DNA of 40,255 nt from an uncultured Prevotellaceae bacterium. Lineage in GTDB: Bacteria > Bacteroidota > Bacteroidia > Bacteroidales > Bacteroidaceae. Within the stretch, counting starts at the first letter, position 1, and each line of letters starts with the position of its first letter. Positions 25,847 to 34,875 of this stretch are shown piece after piece. The stretch spans positions 1-40,255 of the forward strand of contig OMXX01000033.1 in NCBI GenBank assembly GCA_900315105.1, in the 5' to 3' direction. The notes below the pieces were generated by a model that had not been told where the DNA came from, did no database searches, and saw only the letters and a list, made by a program, of their open reading frames with translations. A program made the translations under genes and the position numbers.

Positions 25847-27634
25847 TTAAATCGTATTTACTATTATGTCGTAGTTGCTTTCATCAAACATCCCTTCAGC
25901 GGCCTCATTGCAAGCTATGTCCTGTAACTTGGCTTCAAAGTTCTGTTCTTTAATATAAAAAGACAAATAGATGTGCTCCAATCTTTCATGACCATTTTCG
26001 GTATTGTCGTAAAGCAACTGTTTGACCAATGTGTCATAATAAAAATGGAGGTTCTCTATCAATGTATCTATATAAAAGGGCGTGTCACCAGCGTGAACGA
26101 TGAGGTTTCTCGTCCTATATATTCTGTCTATTTGTTGCTGAAGTCTTTGTTTGTGTTTCTTTAATCGCTCCAACAAGTTGGCAGGATTACTCATAAGTTC
26201 ATCCAACCGATAGAATCTGTTCCTCAACAAGATTTCGTTGTGCTTTGTGAACACATCATATAATTCTTGTCTTTCGGCATCATATTTTTTCAATGTGAGT
26301 AATGCACATACCTTTTCTTCAAGTCGTTTCCCCTCTGTCACCTTTGATATAACTGCCACGAACTCAGGGTTGTATAAACGCAGAAGATCGGCTATAAAAG
26401 AGCGGATGTGCTTTCTACAATAGTCGAGACACAAGAATGGTACAAGTGTGTCGTAAATTTGTTGAATCCTACTCTTGCCGCTCTTTATGTCCTTTGGTAT
26501 TATTATTTCGAGAGCAGTGAAAAGATTAATAAACTGATTCTCATGGGACATTGCATCCACGGCACTTTCATGCATCCTCAGAGACTTCATTATATTAATT
26601 ATGGAGTCTTGCGACATGGATAGTTTTTTTGTAATATGGGTAAAATAAGCTTGCGATTTATTCGGTCTTAAATCTCGACAACGTAATATTGCAGACATCG
26701 GTTTATCGATCGTATACACATTGCGGCTTCCCTTTTCAATTATGATACACTTTTCCTTAAACTGAGTCCTCTGTTTATGCTGATAACAGCAAAATAGGCT
26801 GGAGATGCTTTCTATCTTTGATATTGCAATGGCTCTTGCAGAATATTGGTCTCTTGCATGCACATTCAGCACAATAAGATTATTATCAACAGACAGATTC
26901 CTTATGAATTTATCTATTGATGCATTCTTGTAAGGAAGTTTATATTCTTCAGTTACATCGTCTCCAAACTTTCTAAATGTGCTTTTTAACAACTGGAATA
27001 TCTTGTTTCCCCTGAAAAGTACGTAGTAGTCCTTACTAACTTCGCTAAATTTGTCAAGAAACTCGACTATTGCATTAGGTGCTTCAATAATGTTCTTCCC
27101 GAAGAAAAACTCTCTATTACTGAAATAAATATATTCGCTGGAATAACCCAGATATTTAAGATGAGTCACCCAAATTCGTGAATAGTAGCCTATGCTTTCC
27201 TTGTCTTTCGCATTGTTGACTATCAAATCTATTAAGACGCTTTTTACGTTCTCAAAGTATTCATCACCTATGCCACCGCTCACCATCATCTCAATCAGAA
27301 GTTTAATATCCTTAAGATTATTGGCCTGCTCCAAAAGAGTGATAAAATAAAGAAGGTTTCTTCTTTCAAGAATTTGCTTGAATAACCTATCCCCATTGAT
27401 GGCTGTCACCAGTTCTCCCAGTAAAGAAGGTATCCCAGCTTCCCTAATAATACCTCTTTCTACATTTCCTATCGTCTCATAAACATCCTGAAGCAAAGAC
27501 ACAGCATTTAGTGCTGGTGCCTTATGAGCATCGATAGAATAGTTGAAGGTTATTTCATCTACCAGACTGGCAAAAAGTAATAAGCCCTCAAGATCCTTGT
27601 TATAATTCCACTTGGAAATATTGTTAGACTTCAT
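25847..27634 (-). CDS. Large HEPN-domain protein (ApeA-like C-terminus), putative RNase
   Basis: The 595-residue protein has no obvious domain in its first 350 residues, which are mostly helical. The C-terminal 240 residues contain ENQFINLFTALEIIIP (365-380), a pattern seen in ApeA-type HEPN proteins, and the HEPN catalytic motif R509-N-L-I-V-H514 within TRNLIVHAG. HEPN proteins of this kind are often RNA-cleaving effectors of abortive infection. It lies in the defence block between legC and the neuD-like gene, 111 bp after the 259-residue protein. The long N-terminal part may be a sensor. RNase activity is inferred from the motif. Confidence 0.65.
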   Translation of the reverse strand: MKSNNISKWNYNKDLEGLLLFASLVDEITFNYSIDAHKAPALNAVSLLQDVYETIGNVERGIIREAGIPSLLGELVTAINGDRLFKQILERRNLLYFITLLEQANNLKDIKLLIEMMVSGGIGDEYFENVKSVLIDLIVNNAKDKESIGYYSRIWVTHLKYLGYSSEYIYFSNREFFFGKNIIEAPNAIVEFLDKFSEVSKDYYVLFRGNKIFQLLKSTFRKFGDDVTEEYKLPYKNASIDKFIRNLSVDNNLIVLNVHARDQYSARAIAISKIESISSLFCCYQHKQRTQFKEKCIIIEKGSRNVYTIDKPMSAILRCRDLRPNKSQAYFTHITKKLSMSQDSIINIMKSLRMHESAVDAMSHENQFINLFTALEIIIPKDIKSGKSRIQQIYDTLVPFLCLDYCRKHIRSFIADLLRLYNPEFVAVISKVTEGKRLEEKVCALLTLKKYDAERQELYDVFTKHNEILLRNRFYRLDELMSNPANLLERLKKHKQRLQQQIDRIYRTRNLIVHAGDTPFYIDTLIENLHFYYDTLVKQLLYDNTENGHERLEHIYLSFYIKEQNFEAKLQDIACNEAAEGMFDESNYDIIVNTI

Positions 27635-27745
27635 ATTCGCAGTTTCATGAATTTAATAATTCAGCATTTTTAGAATGTCTTTTTCTTTTCATTACCTTAG
27701 TACTTCACAATTCTATTATTTTTGACAATCACACACTTAAAGAAT

Positions 27746-28525
27746 TTATCTCAACACATCGATGTCCTCATCGATGATCAATGATTCAATCTCCAGGTCG
27801 TCATCCAATTGACCTTTTGTCCGATTTCTATATTCCGTCCAATATGTCAACAAAGTATTGCAAATATGGTCGTATTCGAAAGTATTCTTATATCTGAGTT
27901 GTATAGCCTTATCTATCCAAAAGTGGACCTTATCAAAGAACTTTTTCCATGAATACACTTTTATATACGAGTCTAATTCGGTAATAATGGATTCTTCTGA
28001 ATAAATCGGGGTATAAGGCATTTCGTCAAAAGACTTTACAGAATCACTAAAATTCTTGACGCTCCAAACTATCATATTTCTAATTTCACCGCCTTCCTCT
28101 GTCTTCGACGCCACCCAGCTACGAGCTTCAGCAGCTACTTCGTCACGAAACAATAGTATTTTATGCCGTTCTACAGGGAGCTCTGCGCCCAACAATTGCG
28201 AAGAATGGGATACTTTTCCCTCTAATTCAGATTTACTCAGGTTGTTTGGGTTATCATAATTAGTACGGAGCTCTATCATCATCAAACGGGGCGACATGCA
28301 CTTCTTGTTAATGCAGGTTTCAATTCCTATTACAGCATCAACTGTTCGATCAGCATAACAACCTCTCGTCTTCTCATACGTATCCATGTCAAGAGCCTCA
28401 ATATCTCTTGAAAAATAATCGGAACCTTTCCTGTCGCGATTAGAGATATCGTTAAATAGAGCTGGCGAAATTCTCCATATAGAATGGCAACGTGTCGTCT
28501 TGTTACTATATATCGTGGGTTCCAT
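27746..28525 (-). CDS. Unknown protein coupled to an AAA ATPase
   Basis: I do not recognise the 259-residue family. The gene overlaps the upstream ATPase gene by 20 nt, which points to a dedicated partner. Two features hint at a nuclease fold: an acidic residue before a beta strand (D63 in TVDAVIGIE) and, after a turn, a strand LMMIELR (81-87). Together they resemble a PD-(D/E)xK core with arginine in place of the last lysine. A helical C-terminus follows from about residue 175. This is weak evidence, and a substrate-binding or regulatory partner is equally possible. Confidence 0.55.
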   Translation of the reverse strand: MEPTIYSNKTTRCHSIWRISPALFNDISNRDRKGSDYFSRDIEALDMDTYEKTRGCYADRTVDAVIGIETCINKKCMSPRLMMIELRTNYDNPNNLSKSELEGKVSHSSQLLGAELPVERHKILLFRDEVAAEARSWVASKTEEGGEIRNMIVWSVKNFSDSVKSFDEMPYTPIYSEESIITELDSYIKVYSWKKFFDKVHFWIDKAIQLRYKNTFEYDHICNTLLTYWTEYRNRTKGQLDDDLEIESLIIDEDIDVLR

Positions 28526-29843
28526 AAGCTCCTATACGGTCTAATGCGATATTAAATGATTTAAAAATCTCTGTTATTTGGCTACCCAGATTCTCATAGC
28601 AATACTGGTGTTCATTTTCTTCAGATTTGTATGCAAGGTAAAACTGCGTATCTGCCAAGACGCTCTCTTTTGCTGCGATTGCACGTAAGGCTGACACCAT
28701 ATCGGGGTTATGGGTTGCCAACATTACCTTTAACCCAAGCTGTTTATGCAAAAGTACCAAAAGTCTAGCATATTCAAATATCCATTGAGGGTGGAGATGA
28801 GCCTCTGGCTCATCGATTAGAAGGAGGGTGTTCTCGTTTAAATAGCCATTCTCTAAAAGTCGTTGGAGATATGCAAATGTCTTGAAGCCTGTCGCGGTTT
28901 TTTCGATTTCTATATTTACCAGATTGTCTTCTGAGACATATCGCAATTCATCCTCTGCTAACGGATCGTCTGGTTCTACGATTACAGCGCTACCGCCAAG
29001 TATCCTGCGAATACGATGAAGCAACACTTTTTCTTTTGCGTTTAGCTCTGCTCCCTTACGGAACATCAACCTTATCAACTCTCTCCAAAAAATGTTATAA
29101 CAATCATCGCTAGCAAGAGCCATGGGGGTGTCAACATAGATTGCACGATGGAGGTTGTAAAGATAGCCAAAGGATTGAACACTAACCAAAGTATCGCCAT
29201 CTTCTTCCAACTGGATATTATCTGGATGAGGATCGGTTTCTTCGAAAGACTCTGCAATGAGATTGAAAAAACTTCCCAAAGGGCGATTCTCCTTATCTTG
29301 ATTATATTTATCTGTAAGAGCTATTGCCTTAGTGCGATTCCTATCAATAAAGTCCTCTACAATCTGCTCGTTCGTTTGCCCCTCTACATTATCTATAGAG
29401 AGAAAAGAAAGTATCCTGTCGCGCCTTTGCTGTTCAACGTTGGCTGATAGAAAAGCCAACAGTTTGTCACCGAATACATAAATCTGACGCAAAAACTCTT
29501 CTTGTATTTTGTTATATCCCTCAACATCATCATAACTAACCCTGCTAATATGATGAGAACCGAATCCCTGATTCTGGAAAATCTGTACATTCTCATTCAT
29601 GGCTCGTCTCATGTCACGATATGGCATTGACAATCGTTGGATTCTGTCTGTCAGATGTCTTTTATACTCGTTAAAAAGCAATTCATCATACTTCTCAGCA
29701 CCATTAACTAAATAATATAGCCAACGAGACAAAGTGCTCTTTCCACAGCCATTTTCTCCTGCCAAAACAGTGATGCCTTTTATGTGAATATCAGCCGCTT
29801 TGACGGCATGATAATCATTTAGAAAATAACGATATTCACTCAT
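28506..29843 (-). CDS. AAA/ABC-type ATPase (AAA_21-like), putative defence ATPase
   Basis: The 445-residue protein has Walker A GENGCGKST (29-37), a long helical insert, a signature-like TATGFKTFAYLQ (316-327), Walker B LLLIDEPEAHLHP (340-352) and the switch histidine in ATHNPD (376-381). This is the compact SMC/OLD-like ATPase type common in phage-defence operons. No TOPRIM domain follows, so catalysis must come from a partner. It starts 11 bp after legC and overlaps the 259-residue gene. With that gene, the HEPN gene and the beta-flower gene it forms a four-gene block inserted between legC and the legH candidate. Confidence 0.8.
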   Translation of the reverse strand: MSEYRYFLNDYHAVKAADIHIKGITVLAGENGCGKSTLSRWLYYLVNGAEKYDELLFNEYKRHLTDRIQRLSMPYRDMRRAMNENVQIFQNQGFGSHHISRVSYDDVEGYNKIQEEFLRQIYVFGDKLLAFLSANVEQQRRDRILSFLSIDNVEGQTNEQIVEDFIDRNRTKAIALTDKYNQDKENRPLGSFFNLIAESFEETDPHPDNIQLEEDGDTLVSVQSFGYLYNLHRAIYVDTPMALASDDCYNIFWRELIRLMFRKGAELNAKEKVLLHRIRRILGGSAVIVEPDDPLAEDELRYVSEDNLVNIEIEKTATGFKTFAYLQRLLENGYLNENTLLLIDEPEAHLHPQWIFEYARLLVLLHKQLGLKVMLATHNPDMVSALRAIAAKESVLADTQFYLAYKSEENEHQYCYENLGSQITEIFKSFNIALDRIGAYGTHDI

Positions 29844-29854
29844 ATGTTTATTAG

Positions 29855-31063
29855 TTACTTTGTTAATCTTACCGAACTCGGAATGTTAACCACTCTATCT
29901 GCAAACCAGATGGTATTCTTCAGCCCATCATTCTCACAATTCTCAAACATGGGCAGACGATTCATCAGCTCCCAAATGGGGCGAGTCATCACACCATTGT
30001 CATTAGTATATTCCAAGAAATTGAGTTGCGCCTCTTTATCTTTGAGGATAATGACATTGAGCCAATAATTACTACGAGTATCCTGCGGTTCGGTAAAAAA
30101 CTCTATTTCTGGAATATCCTTAAAGAACTCTTCGTATGCCTTAGCGGTTTCACGCTTGCTTGCCACATATTCCTCGATATGCTCTAACTGTGCACAGCCC
30201 AAAGCTGCGTTGATATTAGGCATACGGTAATTATAACCAATGTGGTCATGACGAAATTCCCAACGATGAGGAATCTTTGCCTGAGTCGTGATATGTTTGG
30301 CATAGGCGCCAAGTTCTTCATCATTGAAAAGCATCATACCACCACCACCTGTGGTGATAGTCTTATTGCCATTGAAACTCAATGCGCCAACTTTTCCGAA
30401 TGTACCTGTATGCTTGCCTTTATAAAGGGAACCGATACTCTCTGCCGCATCCTCGACCAACTCAATGTGGTATTCCTTGAGCACTTCGACCAATTCGTCC
30501 AAATGAACAGGATGACCAAAGGTATGCATCGGTACACAGGCCTTAATTCTGCGTCCTGTATTCTTGTTGTAACAAGCCAACTCATCTTCATGAAAGCCAA
30601 AGTCGTGACTTTTGTCCAGTTCATTGAGGCGGGTATTCTTGCGCACCTCCGCATTCTTCTGGAGCCAGTCCTTCATAGCATCAGGAGATAGTCCCATTGT
30701 GGAACGATCAACATCCAAGAATACAGGATGGGCACCAATATAGCTCAATGCATTACAGGTAGCAATAAAAGTGAGTGCCTGAGTGAGCACTTCATCATCA
30801 CGTTTCACACCCACAAGTAATAAGCTCATGTGGAGGGCATTGGTCCCACTCACACACACCACTGCCCGCTTGGCACCCGTGTATTTAGCCATATCTTCCT
30901 CGAAACGGTCAACAAACTTACCTACAGAGGAAACAAACGTGGTGTCAATACACTCTTCGAGATATTTCTTCTCATTACCGATAAATACAGGTACAGCCAA
31001 AGGTATGAAGTCACCACCTCCATAGAGGTCATGAATAAAATCGATTATCTTTTTGTATTCCAT
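29855..31063 (-). CDS. legC: LegC-type nucleotide-sugar aminotransferase
   Basis: The 402-residue DegT/DnrJ/EryC1 enzyme has the PLP lysine K234 in SFNGNKTITTGGGG and the aspartate in VEDAAESIG (D205). The N-terminal segment IPLAVPVFIGNEKKY is typical of the LegC family. It aminates C4 of the 4-keto-6-deoxy sugar made by LegB. Homologues normally lie directly after legB and before the legH/neuD gene, but here defence-like genes separate it on both sides. Spacing remains operon-like (15 bp upstream, 11 bp downstream). Confidence 0.92.
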   Translation of the reverse strand: MEYKKIIDFIHDLYGGGDFIPLAVPVFIGNEKKYLEECIDTTFVSSVGKFVDRFEEDMAKYTGAKRAVVCVSGTNALHMSLLLVGVKRDDEVLTQALTFIATCNALSYIGAHPVFLDVDRSTMGLSPDAMKDWLQKNAEVRKNTRLNELDKSHDFGFHEDELACYNKNTGRRIKACVPMHTFGHPVHLDELVEVLKEYHIELVEDAAESIGSLYKGKHTGTFGKVGALSFNGNKTITTGGGGMMLFNDEELGAYAKHITTQAKIPHRWEFRHDHIGYNYRMPNINAALGCAQLEHIEEYVASKRETAKAYEEFFKDIPEIEFFTEPQDTRSNYWLNVIILKDKEAQLNFLEYTNDNGVMTRPIWELMNRLPMFENCENDGLKNTIWFADRVVNIPSSVRLTK

Positions 31064-31078
31064 TAATTTTGATATTAT

Positions 31079-32599
31079 TTAGGGTAATGCAGCTATAAAC
31101 AATCGCATATCCATAATTGCCTGTCTTAACTCTTGCTCTGTATAACTATTATGGATATTCTCTGGGTGGTGGATTATACTACGAATAATATATTCCTTTG
31201 TCCGATGCTCTGTTTTTGTTGTGCCATCAGGCAACAACCTAATATAAGGTATTTGTGGTTTACCATTGAAAAAATTCTGCAATTCATTGATAAGCTCTAA
31301 ATAGCCATACAATTCATTGAAGTACTCAATAGAAGCATCGCCATATGCTACATAATTAACATCATTCAATGATGGATATGGCAGGAGTGCGGGATCAACC
31401 TTATCAACTGCCTTTGCGCCCACATTTTCTGTTATCAATCTAAGATTACTATAATCTAGCATTCTTACTATGTGAGAGCTATGAGTTGTAAAGACAACCT
31501 GAATGTTCGGCTGAGCTGCCATTGTTTTCAAAGCATCAACAAGCATCTTTTGATGTTCAATATGTTGAGAAGTCTCTGGCTCTTCTATGGCATAGATAAT
31601 ACCAGAATGATTAGCCATATTAGCCTCTGCCTGTGCTCTAAAGAAATTAAGCAATACAAGTCTGCGAACACCACTGCCACGTTTATTAATGGCAATATCA
31701 TTATCACCTGTGATAGAAACAGACTTAAACACATCTTGCCATTTCAATTCTGTGACATTTGGTATCTTTGGGTTAAGAGTTGCAGCAAGATTATTGTTCA
31801 TGGATTGCAATTTCTGAAGCGTTCCATTAGCAACTGTCTGCAATTGGGTTGTTACCTTATTGGCTATTTGAGTACACCATGATACAATCTCTGCATCCTG
31901 CATGATAGCCTTTACAGCAGCTTTCAATGGATCCTGAACCTCTTTGTCGGTATCGCTATTACTTCTATCCGACTGAAAAAGAGTATAAACAGGTAAAAGA
32001 GATTTCAGATTATCAATAATGCCCTTGGCATCTTCTTTCGACATATCAACTTCATGCAACGAAAGCCCCAAATTAGCCTGATGGCTTTGCCAAATGGTTT
32101 TTCTTAATTCAGATTTCTTTGTCTTATCGGCACAAGTTAACTTATTTGTATCAACAATCTTCTTCAGATCTGTAATCTTCTTGCTCAGCAAGTCGCAACA
32201 ATCCTGATTAGTAGGATGATAGGCATTAACAAATACCTTCGCTGATGGAGAGCCATTGGGATAGTGTTTTACAATCTCCAAGCATCCACTCTGATTAAGA
32301 AGATATTCATCTTGCAATGTAGTGGTATTTGTGGTATCAACAACTACTGTTGCTGGAGGATTCTTAAATTCCACAGCTATAGCGATATCTGTATCTGAAA
32401 CAGACAGAGCCTCTTTATTTATGTCACTCTTATCCATCGGTGATACAGGTTTATCATTGAAAAATATATCAAGAGCCTCTAAAATTGTGGACTTCCCAAT
32501 ATCATTCTTACCCACAAAAACCGTAAGATCATCGAATTCTATCTTAGTTGTACCGCGATAGCCTCGGAAATTCTTAATTGTAACTGATTTGATTAACAT
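31079..32599 (-). CDS. OLD-type ATPase with C-terminal R-x3-HH motif
   Basis: The protein has 506 residues from the ATG giving MLIKSVTIKNFRGY; an upstream TTG is rejected because this ATG gives the classic OLD start. It has Walker A GKNDIGKST (30-38), a helical insert, RGSGVRRLVLL (307-317), Walker B IYAIEEPE (335-342) and TTHSSH (371-376). Instead of a TOPRIM nuclease the C-terminus ends in a helical segment with R473-S-I-I-H477-H478-P-E-N. That resembles the R-x4-H catalytic motif of HEPN RNases. It sits 29 bp after the HNH gene and 15 bp before legC. It may be a single-gene ATPase-effector system or an extra subunit of the adjacent Septu-like pair. Confidence 0.75.
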   Translation of the reverse strand: MLIKSVTIKNFRGYRGTTKIEFDDLTVFVGKNDIGKSTILEALDIFFNDKPVSPMDKSDINKEALSVSDTDIAIAVEFKNPPATVVVDTTNTTTLQDEYLLNQSGCLEIVKHYPNGSPSAKVFVNAYHPTNQDCCDLLSKKITDLKKIVDTNKLTCADKTKKSELRKTIWQSHQANLGLSLHEVDMSKEDAKGIIDNLKSLLPVYTLFQSDRSNSDTDKEVQDPLKAAVKAIMQDAEIVSWCTQIANKVTTQLQTVANGTLQKLQSMNNNLAATLNPKIPNVTELKWQDVFKSVSITGDNDIAINKRGSGVRRLVLLNFFRAQAEANMANHSGIIYAIEEPETSQHIEHQKMLVDALKTMAAQPNIQVVFTTHSSHIVRMLDYSNLRLITENVGAKAVDKVDPALLPYPSLNDVNYVAYGDASIEYFNELYGYLELINELQNFFNGKPQIPYIRLLPDGTTKTEHRTKEYIIRSIIHHPENIHNSYTEQELRQAIMDMRLFIAALP

Positions 32600-32628
32600 A
32601 ATTGACAAAATCCAAATATACAATGTAA

Positions 32629-33309
32629 TTAAACATTCAAAGCCTTATACTCTTCACATATATTATGAATACTCTCTTTGTATTTACTAATTACATCAAC
32701 AAGAAATCTGTTTTCATCTGCTTCGACTAATGCCAAAAGATAACCTTCATATTTAGAACCTTTAATTCTAATTACATCCTCTGCCCTTTCTGCTGCCAAA
32801 CCATATCTATTGAGACCACATATAGAAATAGTATTCTTACCTTTATCTGAAATTCCCTTGTATAAGATATTGCCTACAATCTCAATATGCTCTGAATAAC
32901 GATCTATATGAGGGTGTATTAATAAATATTCTATAGAGTCATGAGGTAAATCTTCAACATCTTCATTAGCTAGAATGGGTTTCTGGTATCCTTTATTAGC
33001 ATTACACAGTTTACACGAATAGCACATATTAAATGTTTTGTACATCCATCCTTCGCGCTTGCTTTTGGGTACAATATGTTCAACTTCTGCTGATGCTTGG
33101 CTCTCATGAACTATAGTTCTACAATAAGCGCATCTTCGATATTGCTTCTTCTTATAGTATGCTCGGATTCGATCTTTAAAATCAGCTAGACAAGACTTTT
33201 CCCAATCTTTATAGTTATTGCCATTAGGACTAGCCTGTGCAATAGCCAGCTTGTCCGTTTCTGTCAAAATGTATGGTGATTCGATAATAAAATCATCAAA
33301 CTCGTTCAT
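32629..33309 (-). CDS. HNH endonuclease, PtuB-like
   Basis: The protein has 226 residues from the ATG giving MNEFDDFII; a TTG two codons earlier is less likely. An HNH core is visible: CAYC (60-63), the VEHIVPKS strand with H78, CKLCNANKG (99-107) and LLIHPHIDRY further on. These match PtuB-type nucleases. The gene overlaps the preceding ATPase gene by 14 nt. PtuA-PtuB pairs make up the Septu anti-phage system, in which the ATPase controls the nuclease. The cysteines probably bind zinc. Confidence 0.82.
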   Translation of the reverse strand: MNEFDDFIIESPYILTETDKLAIAQASPNGNNYKDWEKSCLADFKDRIRAYYKKKQYRRCAYCRTIVHESQASAEVEHIVPKSKREGWMYKTFNMCYSCKLCNANKGYQKPILANEDVEDLPHDSIEYLLIHPHIDRYSEHIEIVGNILYKGISDKGKNTISICGLNRYGLAAERAEDVIRIKGSKYEGYLLALVEADENRFLVDVISKYKESIHNICEEYKALNV

Positions 33310-34783
33310 AAGCAAACTCCTTACATATAAGAGATATTATTTCTTTCAAAGGATCAATATTACTTAGATTTTCCTGTACCTTTAAAAGGAAACGTAGCCT
33401 ACTAGTTAAGTTTTCTGGGGATATATTGTTTTTACCAATATCCTCTAACAATCTACCTACTATACTTGCCAAATAACGATTTCTATCTGTTCCTACTTTA
33501 AACACATCCAACAACACTTGTTCCGCACTCCATCCATAAGTCTCTGATTCCAATGAATTAATCTCAATATCACCAGATTGATTATATTCAATATCGAAGA
33601 CATTTGAGCGATCCTGCGGAAGATCAGATACAAGGAAATGACAATGAGATGCTATCAAGAAATGGCAAGCATATCCTGATAATGCCTCGTCTAACTTGTC
33701 TATTATACTCATCTGCCAGTTGGGATGTTGACTAATCTCTGGCTCGTCAAGTAGGACAAGCAGATATTGGTTGCCTGCCGAAAGAACCACACTCATAAGA
33801 ATACTCAGCATATTAAATTCGCCTGAACTCACCTGATTGCAATCAATTTCATCATTGTTCCTGTAAAGAGTACACTTAAAGGATTGCAAAAAGCCCTCTT
33901 GTCGCAACAAATTTAGTTCCCGCAGATGAAGGTTCTGAACATAAGTAATTGCATCAGACTGAGGTCTAATTTGATGAGAAAAGACACCTCTCTGTGTATT
34001 TGCTATATCTTTCAAAAATGATATGGTGTCCTCATCCAAATACTTTTGCTTGTCCTTAAGGATTTCTAGAGCATTTTCTTTGAGGGAATAATTCAACGAT
34101 AAAATTGGGTTGTATCCGATAAAACTCAAGATATCACCAACTTTTGAAAGTTGAGCTTTGCGCTTTATTCCCCCAATCACTGATAGCATTTGAAGCATAA
34201 CATTGGTTTTGGAAGTAAACATATTATTATTTGCCTTCGGACCAACATACTTATAAAAAGATACATCATAACGGCCATTACGTCGCAATGGATTTTGGCT
34301 ATTCAACGGAAATTTGTCAAACATTCCCATTGTCGAAGCTATAATCAAAGGATACTTGGGCTTTACTATCCTTTTCATATCTCGTCTACATGAAAAGACA
34401 TTTTTTTCGTCTTTCTCTATCTGATATATATGTCCCTCTATGGCATATTTAAGTGAAATAATCCTTACTTGCTGACCTTCCGTCTTTCTAGATTTTCCAT
34501 ACTGAGAGTCTATAAAGAAATCTACAATCTCTCTCATAAGAGTGCTCTTACCAACTCCATTCATACCTATGAAAAGAGAAAAATATCGATGATCTTTATT
34601 GTCTGCATCTCCGAAATTCACGGTTATAGCAGATTTCCCAAAGAAAGACACTTTCATCTGAAGAATCTTGAATCGGCTCAAACTATCAACAGGTTGCAAT
34701 CTATTCTTGATATACTGATCCAAATCAATTTTACCTAACACACGAAGTTTTTGATTCTTAGGAGTTTCTGGGGAATTGGGCAT
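33296..34783 (-). CDS. PtuA-like AAA ATPase (Septu-type)
   Basis: The 495-residue protein has Walker A GMNGVGKST (73-81), the ABC-type signature NQVSSGEFNML (316-326), Walker B LLVLLDEPEISQHP (341-354) and the switch histidine in IASHCHF. Its 14-nt overlap with a PtuB-like HNH gene supports assignment to Septu. It starts 6 bp after a fossil copy of the legB 3' end, so it was probably once placed directly behind another legB allele. No separate promoter is visible, so it should be expressed with the capsule sugar genes. Confidence 0.8.
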   Translation of the reverse strand: MPNSPETPKNQKLRVLGKIDLDQYIKNRLQPVDSLSRFKILQMKVSFFGKSAITVNFGDADNKDHRYFSLFIGMNGVGKSTLMREIVDFFIDSQYGKSRKTEGQQVRIISLKYAIEGHIYQIEKDEKNVFSCRRDMKRIVKPKYPLIIASTMGMFDKFPLNSQNPLRRNGRYDVSFYKYVGPKANNNMFTSKTNVMLQMLSVIGGIKRKAQLSKVGDILSFIGYNPILSLNYSLKENALEILKDKQKYLDEDTISFLKDIANTQRGVFSHQIRPQSDAITYVQNLHLRELNLLRQEGFLQSFKCTLYRNNDEIDCNQVSSGEFNMLSILMSVVLSAGNQYLLVLLDEPEISQHPNWQMSIIDKLDEALSGYACHFLIASHCHFLVSDLPQDRSNVFDIEYNQSGDIEINSLESETYGWSAEQVLLDVFKVGTDRNRYLASIVGRLLEDIGKNNISPENLTSRLRFLLKVQENLSNIDPLKEIISLICKEFAYERV

Positions 34784-34789
34784 AATAAA

Positions 34790-34816
34790 TTACATCTTTT
34801 GGTCTAGATCCTTACC
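34790..34816 (-). pseudogene. Duplicated, diverged 3' end of legB (recombination scar)
   Basis: In the minus-strand frame this stretch encodes GKDLDQKM followed by TAA. The intact legB 86 bp away ends GKNLDQKM followed by TAA. The two copies differ mainly at third codon positions (GGT/GGA, CAA/CAG, AAG/AAA), as expected for diverged coding sequence and not for a recent duplication. Upstream of the copy the frame hits stops (TGA TAA). It is best read as the remnant of a different legB allele left at a recombination junction. Confidence 0.75.
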
Positions 34817-34875
34817 TTATCATACATACTGAACAATTCTTATCTATGCATCACTTCTTACATTAAGCTGTAATT

